Source: Betaproteobacteria bacterium (GTDB taxonomy: Bacteria > Pseudomonadota > Gammaproteobacteria > Burkholderiales > SG8-41). Taken from it: a stretch of 39,105 nt of DNA. Below are positions 16,470 to 24,593 of the stretch, piece after piece. Each line of letters opens with the position of its first letter. Position 1 is the stretch's first letter. A program made the position numbers and the translations under genes. Location of the stretch: positions 1 through 39,105 of the forward strand of contig CANJQI010000035.1 in NCBI GenBank assembly GCA_947476215.1. Direction: 5' to 3'. The notes under the pieces were generated by a model. The model was given only the letters and a program-made list of their open reading frames with translations. It was not told the origin of the DNA and made no database searches.

Positions 16470-17809
16470 GCGTGTCTGCCGCGGAGCAGGCGGCGCAGCC
16501 AAAACCGAGTCTTACGCTCGGCGATGCGGTGGCGATGATCGTCGGGTTGATCGTCGGCGCCGGTATTTTTGGCACGCCCTCGATTGTTGCCGGCGCGGTA
16601 GAGAGTGAAGTGTTGCTGGTCAGCGTATGGGTGGCCGGCGGGATATTCTCCATTCTTGGTGCGCTATGTTATGCCGAACTGGCGACGGCATTTCCGTCCG
16701 CGGGCGGCGAATACCATTTCCTCAAGAAAGCATTTGGCGATTCGTTGGCCTTCCTTTACGGATGGGCGCGCATGACCGTGATCGTATCCGGGTCAATTGC
16801 CGTTTTCGCGTATCTCTTTGGCGACTACATGTCGCGGGTGTGGAATCTGGGCGCGCATTCATCCGCGATCTGGGCCGCATTGGTGGTCGGTACGCTTACC
16901 ATCGTAAATTACGCCGGCATACGCGAAGGCAAGGTGGTGCAGAATATTTTTACGGTGCTGGAAGTGGGTGGTTTGGTGCTGATTGTTGTGGCGGGGTTGT
17001 TGCTGGCGCCCGAGCCGGCGCCTGCCGTCGTAACTGCCGCTGGCTCGGGGCCCTGGTACATGGGGGCGGGTATCGGCTCGGCGATGGTATTCGTGCTGTT
17101 CACTTACGGCGGGTGGAACGACGCTGCGTATATATCCGCTGAAGTTCGCGATCGCGAGCGCAACATGGCGCGCGCGCTGTTGTTTTCCATCGGCATTGTT
17201 ACCGTGCTGTACGTGCTCGTCAACCTCGCGTATCTCAAGGGACTCGGTTACAGTGCCATGGCGCGCTCGGACGCGGTGGCCGCGGATCTGCTTAAGGTCG
17301 TGTGGGGATCCACCGGAGAAAAGGTCATATCGATCATGATCGCTATTGCCGCGCTGACTTCCGTCAATGGATCCATGATCGTTGGCGCACGCTCCAACTA
17401 TGCGCTCGGTCGGGACTGGCAACTGCTCGGGTATCTGGGGCGTTGGGATGAGGTGAGCGGTTCGCCGCGAAACGCGCTGGTGGTGCAGGGAGTTATCGCA
17501 TTGGGACTGGTTGCTTTGGGCGCGGTGTTCAATGCGGGCTTCAAGGGGCTGGTCGAGTATTCGCTGCCGGTATTCTGGGGCTTCTTCCTGCTGGTGGGCG
17601 TGGCGCTGTTTGTCTTGCGAGTACGCGAACCTGACGCTCCGAGGTCATTCCGCGTGCCGGGCTATCCTGTCGTGCCGGCAATCTTTGTTCTGATGTGCGG
17701 TTACCTGCTCTATTCCAGTCTCGCGTATCACGGCAAGCACGCGTTGGTGGGCGTGGCGGTGCTGGCGATCGGAGCCGTGATACTGCTGATAGCCCGTCGA
17801 TCGCGTTGA
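16466..17809 (+). CDS. APC-superfamily amino acid/polyamine permease
   Basis: Starting at ATG 16466, inside the ATGA overlap with copy 6, the protein has 447 residues and about 12 hydrophobic segments. TM1 carries the APC signature VGLIVGAGIFGTPSIVAGAV, with the unwound GAGIF ligand loop. YAELATAFPSAGGEYHFLKK is the conserved TM2-loop. Later helices include AIWAALVVGTLTIVNYAGIR and GFFLLVGVALFVLRVRE. APC permeases move amino acids, polyamines and sometimes S-adenosyl compounds by symport or exchange. The substrate cannot be read from sequence. The translational coupling to a methyltransferase-like exported protein suggests a shared substrate or cofactor, which is inference. A bidirectional terminator follows 21 bases downstream. 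Confidence 0.9.
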   Translation: MSVSAAEQAAQPKPSLTLGDAVAMIVGLIVGAGIFGTPSIVAGAVESEVLLVSVWVAGGIFSILGALCYAELATAFPSAGGEYHFLKKAFGDSLAFLYGWARMTVIVSGSIAVFAYLFGDYMSRVWNLGAHSSAIWAALVVGTLTIVNYAGIREGKVVQNIFTVLEVGGLVLIVVAGLLLAPEPAPAVVTAAGSGPWYMGAGIGSAMVFVLFTYGGWNDAAYISAEVRDRERNMARALLFSIGIVTVLYVLVNLAYLKGLGYSAMARSDAVAADLLKVVWGSTGEKVISIMIAIAALTSVNGSMIVGARSNYALGRDWQLLGYLGRWDEVSGSPRNALVVQGVIALGLVALGAVFNAGFKGLVEYSLPVFWGFFLLVGVALFVLRVREPDAPRSFRVPGYPVVPAIFVLMCGYLLYSSLAYHGKHALVGVAVLAIGAVILLIARRSR

Positions 17810-17830
17810 TGACGATGATGTGCATGTAAT

Positions 17831-17860
17831 AAAAAATGCCGGCTTCAGCCGGCATTTTTT
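17831..17860. terminator. Bidirectional intrinsic terminator
   Basis: An A6 run, stem TGCCGGC, loop TTCA, stem GCCGGCA and a T6 run form a symmetrical hairpin between the convergent APC permease and amidohydrolase genes. It should stop transcription in both directions. Confidence 0.93.
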
Positions 17861-17878
17861 ATTCATCCAGAGGGTATC

Positions 17879-18700
17879 CTACTTCCATCTCAGCCATTCG
17901 CATAGGCCGCGTCCCATGATCCATTCCTTGTCATCGGCCGACAGCCACGGGATCTCTTCGGTAAACATGGTGATGGACTGTTTATACGTGCATGGCAGGC
18001 GCGCGAAATCGGTGCCCCAAAACATGCGCTTGGGGCCGAAACTGTCGTAAACACGCCGTAAATACGGGTGCAAGGCGCGATAGGGGTAGCGATCACTGGT
18101 GTAGGTCGGCAGCGCACTGACCTTGACCGCGATATTGGGTCGCTTGGCGAGTGCCAGCAGCTTGTCGAGATCCTTGAATGCTGCGTCGTCCTTGAGTCCG
18201 CTGGTGATGCCGAGATGACTCATGATGAGTTTTAATCCCGGGTGCCGTGCCGCGATGCGGTCCACCGATTCCGACAATGCATGCGGCGCCAGGACCATGA
18301 ACGGCACGCCGCCTTGTTCCGCCTCTTTCCATGCCCAGTCCATGCCCTCCAGCGTGGCATTGGGATCGCGCTGACTGATGCTGTAGCGCAGTCCCAGCAT
18401 GCCCGGTTGGTCACGCCACTTGACGATCATGCCCGGTTTGGGTGGCGGGTCATTGTCCATGCGGCCCATCACCGCAAACCGGTCGGGATGCCGGTGCGCA
18501 GCTTCAAGCACGAAGTCGTTGCGCGGACCGTCCCAAAATGGCGAGATGAGTATGGCGCGGCTTACTCCGGCTGCGTCCATCTCTTTCAGCAGTTCATCGG
18601 CTCCGAGCGGCTCGGGCCTGTGCGGCGTTTGATTGGGCCGCCATGGGCGTTGCGGTGTATTGGGCGCCCAAATGTGTACTTGTGCATCGGCAATCAGCAT
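17879..18700 (-). CDS. Amidohydrolase-2 family (TIM-barrel) metal-dependent hydrolase/decarboxylase
   Basis: The 273-residue protein starts MLIADAQVHIWAPNTPQRPW. In the superfamily this position usually reads DAHxHxW; here the first metal His is Gln, a substitution I recall in a subgroup of these proteins. Other elements fit: GVSRAILISPFWDG, a His in LIMSHLGI, and RMFWGTDFARLP with the conserved Asp. Family members include ACMSD-type decarboxylases and lactonases for aromatic or lactone substrates. AGGAA lies upstream of the ATG. It is followed on the same strand, after the terminator, by nothing, and preceded by a Bug receptor gene (gap about 73 bases), so uptake and breakdown of one compound is plausible but unproven. 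Confidence 0.88.
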   Translation of the reverse strand: MLIADAQVHIWAPNTPQRPWRPNQTPHRPEPLGADELLKEMDAAGVSRAILISPFWDGPRNDFVLEAAHRHPDRFAVMGRMDNDPPPKPGMIVKWRDQPGMLGLRYSISQRDPNATLEGMDWAWKEAEQGGVPFMVLAPHALSESVDRIAARHPGLKLIMSHLGITSGLKDDAAFKDLDKLLALAKRPNIAVKVSALPTYTSDRYPYRALHPYLRRVYDSFGPKRMFWGTDFARLPCTYKQSITMFTEEIPWLSADDKEWIMGRGLCEWLRWK

Positions 18701-18773
18701 AGAATTCCTGTTTCGACAATTAAATCAAAAGTTTATGTAGTTCTGGCGCGCGCAGACATTGCCGTTCGCCGGA

Positions 18774-19730
18774 CTAATCCGCGCGGATACCCGTATCCTT
18801 GATCAGTTTTCCCAAGCGGATGGTTTCGGATTTTATCTTGGCTGTGAATGCCTCGGGGGTGCTGCCGACCGGTTCCACGCCGGCATTGAAAAGCTGTTCT
18901 TTGGTATCAGGCCGGTTGATAAGCCGCACGATGTCATGGTTCAATCGTTTGATGATAGAGGCGGGGGTTTTGGCAGGCGCAAACACCCCGCCTACTGTCA
19001 CCGACTCGTAGCCGGGTACGGTCGCGGCAACGGTAGGCAACTCGGGCAACAAGGCAGATGGTTCGGCGCTGGTAACTGCGATTGCCCGGAGTCTGCCGGA
19101 TTTTACGAACGGTATCGTCGACGCTGCCGTTCCGAATATCAATTGAATTTCGTTGCCGAGGAGTCCGGTGGCTGCATTGCCCGCGCTCTTGTACGGAACC
19201 CGCGTGAGGTTTGCTCCGGACATGAGTTTGAACAGTTCAGGTCCGGTGTGACTGGCGGAACCCACGGTCGCCGAACCATAGAGCAATCCCTCAGGCCGGG
19301 ACTTCGACAACTCGATCAGTTCCCGGACTGACTTTGCCGGCACTGAAGGATGCACCACGACGATGGTCGGTTGTCTGATCGCCATCGTGATCATCGCATA
19401 GTCGCGCTCGATGTCGTAAGCTGCCTTGCGTAACAGCGGTATGACCCACAACTCGCTGGCGGTGACCAGCAGCGTGTATCCATCAGGCGCCGCCTTGGCT
19501 ACCGTCTCAGCCGAGAAAATTGCGCCGCGATTGTCGACTATGACCGGCTGCCCGACCGCATCCGGGAGCCGAAGCGCGATCATGCGTGCGACGAAATCGT
19601 TGGTTCCCCCGGGCAGACTGGTGACTAGCCGGATGGGCTTGTGAGGATAATTCTGCGCCGATATGTTCGTGGCCGCGACTATCGACGCGGCTACAGGAAA
19701 TATCCAGGCAGCATATCTCGGCAACGGCAT
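18774..19730 (-). CDS. Bug/TctC-family substrate-binding protein
   Basis: The protein has 318 residues with a signal peptide (YAAWIFPVAASIVAATNISA before QNYPHKP). Family blocks are YPHKPIRLVTSLPGGTNDFV, PVIVDNRGA, AAPDGYTLLVT, YGSATVGSASHTGPELFKLM and a C-terminal SETIRLGKLIKDTGIRAD. It is a periplasmic receptor for a carboxylate-like ligand, without tctAB nearby. It lies directly upstream of the amidohydrolase on the same strand, which is the usual Bug-plus-catabolic-gene arrangement. A G-rich ribosome site (GGGGGAG) precedes the ATG. By eye it is no closer to the other two Bug proteins in this window than expected for the family. Confidence 0.92.
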   Translation of the reverse strand: MPLPRYAAWIFPVAASIVAATNISAQNYPHKPIRLVTSLPGGTNDFVARMIALRLPDAVGQPVIVDNRGAIFSAETVAKAAPDGYTLLVTASELWVIPLLRKAAYDIERDYAMITMAIRQPTIVVVHPSVPAKSVRELIELSKSRPEGLLYGSATVGSASHTGPELFKLMSGANLTRVPYKSAGNAATGLLGNEIQLIFGTAASTIPFVKSGRLRAIAVTSAEPSALLPELPTVAATVPGYESVTVGGVFAPAKTPASIIKRLNHDIVRLINRPDTKEQLFNAGVEPVGSTPEAFTAKIKSETIRLGKLIKDTGIRAD

Positions 19731-19767
19731 CTGTCGGCTCCCCCTTCAAAGACTTTGGGTCAAATCC

Positions 19768-20670
19768 CTACGTGGCTGCTTTCTCTCCACCCAGCAACTT
19801 TATCAGGTCGGCAAGGAGCAGCGACAGTTCGCCTGTCATCAACATGATATCCAGAGCAAGTTGTTCTTCTTCGTTGTCATTGTTCTGGCCTGGCTCCTGG
19901 TTCAGAATATCGAGAAAGTTGATGCGCTTGATCTGCAGGTCTTCGGTCAATATGAAGGATATTTTGTTTGTCCATGTCATGCCGAGGCGGGTCGCGATCT
20001 TGCCCGCGCTGATATGAGCACGAATATCCTTGCCTTCCAGGGTATGGCGCACATACCGAACCGTGGCCTTGTTTTCGTCGCTGGATCGCAGTTCCAGATC
20101 TTGATCGATGGTAAAGCTGGACGAAATACCACCCTGGGTCAGCCATTCGGTCATGGCCGACGCTGGCGCACGCTCGGTGTCCAATTGCTTTGCGGGAAAG
20201 TCCGCGCCGGATTTATGCAGGGTTTCAAGCACCTGTTCGGCCTTGCCTGCCGACGCGGCATCCACCAGAAGCAGGTGTTTTGCGGGATCTATCCAGGCGC
20301 GGGTAATTTGCCGGCGCACGAGGGCTCGCGGCAGCAATTCATCGATCACGCGCTCCCTGATTTCGCGCATTTGCTTGCGACCTATCGAATGCGCCTGTTT
20401 CTTGGCCAGCACAGCCGCGCGATCCGCGGTGACCTGCCGGATTACGCTCGCCGGCAGGATTTTCTGCTCAACACCGAGCGCGAGCAGCCAGTGCCCATGC
20501 AATGCGTAAAGAAACGGGCCGTCAGGCTGCAGCGGAACCCAGCCGCGGCTCTCCATCTCGAGACTGCCGCACGGTTGCAGCGCACGGCTGGCCAGTATGG
20601 CTTCGAGGTCGCGCGCGCCCATTTTCCACTTCGTATCAAGCTGGTACACAAACAGATTCTTGAATTGCAT
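19768..20670 (-). CDS. rdgC: Recombination-associated protein RdgC
   Basis: RdgC is a ring-forming, non-specific double-strand DNA-binding protein that restrains RecA and is linked to replication restart. The sequence begins MQFKNLFVYQLDTKW, close to the usual MWFKNLxxYRL, and continues with SRGWVPLQPDGPFLYALHG, LPASVIRQVTADRAAVLA and DPAKHLLLVDAASAGKAEQV. About 300 residues is the normal length. The ATG at 20670 matches the family N-terminus; a GTG two codons upstream (20676) is also possible. It is separated from the Bug gene by 37 bases and is divergent from the aldo/keto reductase. Confidence 0.94.
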   Translation of the reverse strand: MQFKNLFVYQLDTKWKMGARDLEAILASRALQPCGSLEMESRGWVPLQPDGPFLYALHGHWLLALGVEQKILPASVIRQVTADRAAVLAKKQAHSIGRKQMREIRERVIDELLPRALVRRQITRAWIDPAKHLLLVDAASAGKAEQVLETLHKSGADFPAKQLDTERAPASAMTEWLTQGGISSSFTIDQDLELRSSDENKATVRYVRHTLEGKDIRAHISAGKIATRLGMTWTNKISFILTEDLQIKRINFLDILNQEPGQNNDNEEEQLALDIMLMTGELSLLLADLIKLLGGEKAAT

Positions 20671-20778
20671 GGCCACCCGCGAAAAAAAAGGACGAAGTAT
20701 ACTTGTACCGTGAAGGAGTCTCCACGATTGCGTGGTTTATCATGCGGGTTTTCTGATCACAACGACAGGAGAGGAAAT

Positions 20779-21723
20779 ATGGTTTCTTGCACAAATGTTT
20801 TGCGTCGACGGATTTTGACTGCGGGAGCCGGATCGGCACTCGCCACAGCCATGGGCCCGCTGTCGCTTGCTTTTGGCGCTGCTGAACAGCCGCTCCAGAC
20901 TCGCCCCATCCCTCATAGCGGCGAGCAACTGCCCATCGTCGGCATAGGCACCAGAATGGCATTCGAGTTTGAAAACGACCCTGCGCAATTCGACGAACGT
21001 CGTCGCGTTCTTCAGACCATGATCTCGGGTGGCGCAAAGCTGGTCGACACCGCCCACTCGTATTCGACCGCCGAAGACAGAGTGGGTGACCTGATTGCGG
21101 ACCTGGGCGCGCGCGACAAGCTTTTTATCGCAACCAAGTTTTCATTTAACCAGGATCGCGCCGCGGCGACGGCCTCCATGCAACGTTCGCTGCAACGGTT
21201 GAAAGTAAGCAGGGTCGATCTGATTCAGGCATGGAATGTCAGCGAGGCGAACTATGATTTTGGCATGCTGCGCGACTGGAAGCAGCAGGGCCTGTGCCGT
21301 TACGTGGGCATGACGACCAGTTTTATAAAGGCATATGACCCGATTTCCAAGGTGCTGGCGCGCGAGAAGCCGGATTTTTTTCAGGTGAACTATTCAATCG
21401 GTGATCGTGAAGCGGAACGAGTGTTGTTGCCGCTTGCGCGCGACGTTGGAGCGGCAGTGATGGTCAATTTGCCGTTCGGTCGCAACTCGCTGTTCAAGAA
21501 AGCGGGTGGCAGGCCGTTGCCCGACTTGGCCAAGGAAATCGGCGCCGCCAGTTGGGCGCAATTTTTTCTGAAGTTCATACTGTCGCACCCTGCGGTGACG
21601 GCGGTCATTCCCGGCACGGACAAACCCGAATACATGGTCGACAACATGAACGCAGGGCGTGGCGTGCTGCCGGATGCCGCGATGCGCAAGCGCATGATCG
21701 ACTATTGGGATGCTCTGAGCTGA
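20779..21723 (+). CDS. Tat-exported aldo/keto reductase family protein
   Basis: ATG 20779 follows ACAGGAGAGGAAAT, giving 314 residues; the frame is open far upstream, but that part is antisense to rdgC and not coding. The N-terminus has a twin-arginine signal: LRRRILTAGAGSALATAMGP, then an Ala-rich end before EQPLQTRP. The barrel shows VGIGTRMAFEF, GAKLVDTAHSY (Asp and Tyr of the AKR catalytic set), KLFIATKFSF with the Lys, and VTAVIPGTDKPEYMVDNMNA near the C-terminus. Tat export implies a cofactor-loaded, folded enzyme. Its stop lies just before copy 7 of the exported methyltransferase-like family, so the two are probably co-expressed. Confidence 0.88.
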   Translation: MVSCTNVLRRRILTAGAGSALATAMGPLSLAFGAAEQPLQTRPIPHSGEQLPIVGIGTRMAFEFENDPAQFDERRRVLQTMISGGAKLVDTAHSYSTAEDRVGDLIADLGARDKLFIATKFSFNQDRAAATASMQRSLQRLKVSRVDLIQAWNVSEANYDFGMLRDWKQQGLCRYVGMTTSFIKAYDPISKVLAREKPDFFQVNYSIGDREAERVLLPLARDVGAAVMVNLPFGRNSLFKKAGGRPLPDLAKEIGAASWAQFFLKFILSHPAVTAVIPGTDKPEYMVDNMNAGRGVLPDAAMRKRMIDYWDALS

Positions 21724-21740
21724 GCAGCCATGGCCCTACC

Positions 21741-22556
21741 TTGAAAGTAACTGCTTTTTGCGGATTGATATGCCTGGTCGCGGCAACCCAAGGTGCCGCG
21801 CAAACGTTGCCGCCGTTGGCTGCGCCCAGGCCGGGTCAGCCGGGCAAGGACGTGGTGTGGGTGCCCACGCCGGTACCCATGGTCGAGAAGATGCTCGACA
21901 TGGCGCGCGTGACGCCGCAGGATTATGTCATCGACCTCGGATCGGGAGACGGTCGTAACGTCATCGCCGCGGCCAGACGCGGCGCACGCGCTCTGGGTGT
22001 GGAATACAACCCGGATCTCGTCGTGCTGTCCAGGCGCGCCGCGGTCGAGGCAGGTGTCGCGGACAAGGCAATATTTGTCGAGGGCGACATGTTCGAGGCA
22101 GACATTTCACAGGCCACCGTGCTTGCATTGTTTCTGTTGCCGGATCATTTGCGCCGGCTGACGCCCAAGTTTCTCGATCTGAAACCGGGTTCCCGTATTG
22201 TTTCAAATACGTACGATATGGGCGGCGGATGGAGTCCGGATGCAACCGAGACGGTACGTGGAAATTGCGTGAGTTTCTGTCTGGCGGTTTTATACATCGT
22301 ACCGGCCAAGGTGGCGGGAAGCTGGCATCTGGATAGCGGCGATCTGACGCTGGTGCAGGAGTATCAGAACGTCAGCGGTACGTTCGAGGTTGCAGGCATA
22401 CGCGTTCCGGTCGAAAACGGCACGCTGCGCGGGAATGAAATTAACTTTGTAATCAACAAGGTGGAGTATAACGGGCGCGTCAACGGCGATAACATGGAGG
22501 GAGTGGCGAGCGGGCGAATGACCAGGAACTGGTCAGCCACAAAATGGTCACAATAG
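21741..22556 (+). CDS. Exported SAM-methyltransferase-like protein, divergent copy 7
   Basis: A TTG at 21741 is the best start because it produces a signal peptide, VTAFCGLICLVAATQGAA before QTLPP, and 271 residues; no ATG or GTG fits and the ribosome site is weak. It keeps VVWVPTPVPMVEKMLDMARV, VIDLGSGDGRNVIAAARRG and GVEYNPDLVVLSRRA. It differs at positions constant in the other copies: TVLALFLLPDHLR instead of TMYLLP, and RIVSNTYDMGGGW instead of the S/A-H-D motif. It also has two Cys in GNCVSFCLAVLY. VPAKVAGSW, EYQNVSGTFEVAG and YNGRVNGDNMEGV show the same C-terminal beta domain, ending WSATK. It lies behind the Tat aldo/keto reductase, about 5.3 kb from the main array. Confidence 0.82.
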   Translation: MKVTAFCGLICLVAATQGAAQTLPPLAAPRPGQPGKDVVWVPTPVPMVEKMLDMARVTPQDYVIDLGSGDGRNVIAAARRGARALGVEYNPDLVVLSRRAAVEAGVADKAIFVEGDMFEADISQATVLALFLLPDHLRRLTPKFLDLKPGSRIVSNTYDMGGGWSPDATETVRGNCVSFCLAVLYIVPAKVAGSWHLDSGDLTLVQEYQNVSGTFEVAGIRVPVENGTLRGNEINFVINKVEYNGRVNGDNMEGVASGRMTRNWSATKWSQ

Positions 22557-22631
22557 ACCCTGTGCGAGTTTGTTGAACGCAAGCGGGAATATTTCCGAAA
22601 TGAAAACGTAAAGAATGGAGGAGAACACGAA

Positions 22632-23234
22632 ATGGCTAGAGTAAATATCGCATTGCTGTGCGTGGTCTTTGCACTCGCGAGCGGCGCTGCATATTCGCAG
22701 ACCAGAGTGCTGGTGCGTGGCACGATAGCCGGTTTGACTGGAGATACTCTGATGGTTAAGGCCATAGAGGGCAGGGAAACCAAGGTCGAACTAAAAAAGG
22801 ACGCAGCCGTGTATTACCCCAAGGGGGGATTCAACCGCGCAGACATCAAGCCCGGCATGGGAATGAATACGGCGGCGGTCGAGGGTCCTGACGGTAAGTT
22901 GGTGTCGCGTGAAGTTCGTATTTTCCCGCCGGAGCGCGAGGTCACCAACCCTGGACACCGGCCCATGTCGGAGCCCAAGACGACGATGACGAATGCCACA
23001 GTTTCGGCGTCGGTGCAGACCAATAACGGCCGTGAGGTTACGCTTGCCTACAAAGGTGGAAGCACGGTCGTGGTGGTGCCTGAGAATTTGATTATTGTGA
23101 TGCCGATGGAAGGCGATCGTTCGCATCTGGCGGTCGGTGAGACGGTGCGGATACAGGCAACCATGGACAACGACGGCAAGTTAACGGCGTCGACTGTACT
23201 GGTTAGTAAGGACGGCGTAAAACCTCAGCAATAG
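22632..23234 (+). CDS. Exported DUF5666-like protein
   Basis: The ATG follows AATGGAGGAGAACACGAA. The 200-residue product has a signal peptide (IALLCVVFALASGAAYS before QTRV) and then small beta-rich repeats of the kind seen in DUF5666/OB-like exported proteins: RVLVRGTIAGLTGDTLMVKA, KPGMGMNTAAVEGPDGKLVS, then VGETVRIQATMDNDGKLTAS. There is no catalytic motif. It is 75 bases downstream of copy 7 on the same strand. The function of the family is unknown, and the family assignment is by pattern only. Confidence 0.72.
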   Translation: MARVNIALLCVVFALASGAAYSQTRVLVRGTIAGLTGDTLMVKAIEGRETKVELKKDAAVYYPKGGFNRADIKPGMGMNTAAVEGPDGKLVSREVRIFPPEREVTNPGHRPMSEPKTTMTNATVSASVQTNNGREVTLAYKGGSTVVVVPENLIIVMPMEGDRSHLAVGETVRIQATMDNDGKLTASTVLVSKDGVKPQQ

Positions 23235-23309
23235 TCGGGGTCGGCGTTCTCGATAAGTTTGCGGAGAATCGTCGCCAGCGTGGTCTGCGGAGGTTATCCG
23301 GAGTGCTGG

Positions 23310-23930
23310 TCAGTATTCGACTGGGATCGGATCAAGGCTGCGCCACAAATACCATGTCGCAACCGAACACCATGGTGCCCAGACCTTTGAAATCGTCCGT
23401 ATCCTCCGCTCGGTCAGTGGTTTGCCTTTGTTGTAATGCAGGTTCATGGCGCGCTGCAGTCCTATGTCGCCCAGCGGCAGCACGTTGGGGCGCAACATAT
23501 GGAAAATCAGGAACATTTCCGCCGTCCAACGCCCAATGCCGTGTACCTGCACCAGGTCGGAGATGAGTTCGTCGTCCGACATTTGCGCCCATAGCTTGAT
23601 GTCGAACAGGTTTTCCACAAAATGGCGGGCGAGATCCTTGATGTAGACTACCTTGCTGCGCGAGAGCCCGCATGCACGCAAGGCCTCCGCATCATGAGCG
23701 TATATGATGGCCGGCTCAATGGACGGAATGGACGCGCTGAGTTTTGCCCAGACGCTGGCCGCCGCCTTGACGGATATCTGCTGGCCGACGATCGAACGCG
23801 CGAGCGTGTTAAAGGCATCGCCGCGCGAACGCAGTCGCAGACCGGGCGAACGGGCGGCTATGCCGCGGATCACCGCATCGCGTTCGGACAACTCTCGCGT
23901 CGCCTGTTTCCAGTATCGGGGGATGCTCAT
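23310..23930 (-). CDS. DNA-3-methyladenine glycosylase II-like (AlkA/HhH-GPD)
   Basis: The protein has 206 residues from ATG 23930 and removes alkylated bases from DNA. The HhH-GPD core is clear: ARSIVGQQISVKAAASVWAK, then SKVVYIKDLARHFVE, the helix-hairpin-helix VQVHGIGRWTAEMFLIFHM, and VLPLGDIGLQRAM with the catalytic Asp. The C-terminus KVWAPWCSVATWYLWRSLD is typical. It lacks the N-terminal beta domain of E. coli AlkA, like the shorter bacterial and yeast Mag1-type enzymes. Its start overlaps the end of the DUF2062 gene by four bases, so the two are co-translated. Symbol not assigned because alkA and mag-type names are used inconsistently. Confidence 0.9.
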   Translation of the reverse strand: MSIPRYWKQATRELSERDAVIRGIAARSPGLRLRSRGDAFNTLARSIVGQQISVKAAASVWAKLSASIPSIEPAIIYAHDAEALRACGLSRSKVVYIKDLARHFVENLFDIKLWAQMSDDELISDLVQVHGIGRWTAEMFLIFHMLRPNVLPLGDIGLQRAMNLHYNKGKPLTERRIRTISKVWAPWCSVATWYLWRSLDPIPVEY

Positions 23931-24499
23931 GATCGTATTGCAGCCTTTCTGGATCTGTCGCGCCGTCTTTTGCGCCACGCCCAGACGACGTAGCAGCGCC
24001 AGCCGCCGCGCACCAGGACATAACTGATTGCGCTCAAGATTACAGCCAACAGCGGCAGACCGACCAGCAGCGGCTTGCCTACGGAGGTTAGCCAGTCCAG
24101 TGCCGCCGATATCCATGCGCTCAGTCCCTGGTCATCGAGGTTGGGAGTGAATGACGGCAGCGAACCGCTTGTGTCACCCAATGCCTGTTGCCCCAGTCTG
24201 AACGCAAGGTAGTAGAGTGGAACGATAGTGAATGGATTTGAATAAAGCGTGACAATGACCGCGATCGGCAGATTGAGGCGCAACGCAATAGCCAACAGTG
24301 CCGCCGCCGTAAATTGCACCGGATTGCTACCCGGTATCAGTCCGGCAAACATGCCCACCGCGACACCGCCGGCGACCGAACGGCGATGCAGATGCCACAG
24401 GTTATGATGTTTAAGCCGTGAGCCCAAACGCGCGACATGGCGGTTGGTGCTTATCGCGGCGTGGCTGGGGAGGAATTTCCTGAGAAACTTGCGGGGCAT
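23927..24499 (-). CDS. DUF2062 domain membrane protein
   Basis: The 190-residue protein has the DUF2062 signature: VAGGVAVGMFAGLIPGSNPV, then ALRLNLPIAVIVTLYSNPFT and IVPLYYLAFRLGQ. Two further hydrophobic segments lie near the C-terminus (LLVGLPLLAVILSAISYVLV), followed by a very basic cytoplasmic tail (RKRRRDRSRKAAIRS). The role of the family is unknown; related regions occur next to glycosyltransferases and lipid enzymes in other genomes. Here it is upstream of, and overlaps by ATGA, the AlkA-type gene. The ATG at 24499 begins with basic MPRKFLRKFL, as usual for the family. Confidence 0.88.
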   Translation of the reverse strand: MPRKFLRKFLPSHAAISTNRHVARLGSRLKHHNLWHLHRRSVAGGVAVGMFAGLIPGSNPVQFTAAALLAIALRLNLPIAVIVTLYSNPFTIVPLYYLAFRLGQQALGDTSGSLPSFTPNLDDQGLSAWISAALDWLTSVGKPLLVGLPLLAVILSAISYVLVRGGWRCYVVWAWRKRRRDRSRKAAIRS

Positions 24500-24593
24500 G
24501 CGACCGCCACTACAGTGGAGAGGGTATTGTACCCAAATTGTCCAAGTAGGGTTATCATCGATTCCTTGCTCGGTTTGAAGTCCAGGAGCTCAA

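Noticed and set aside
19663..20778. Long open frame continuous with the aldo/keto reductase, suggesting a 686-residue fusion
   Set aside because: The upstream part is antisense to rdgC and has no domain of its own. The reductase has its own ribosome site and Tat signal at 20779.
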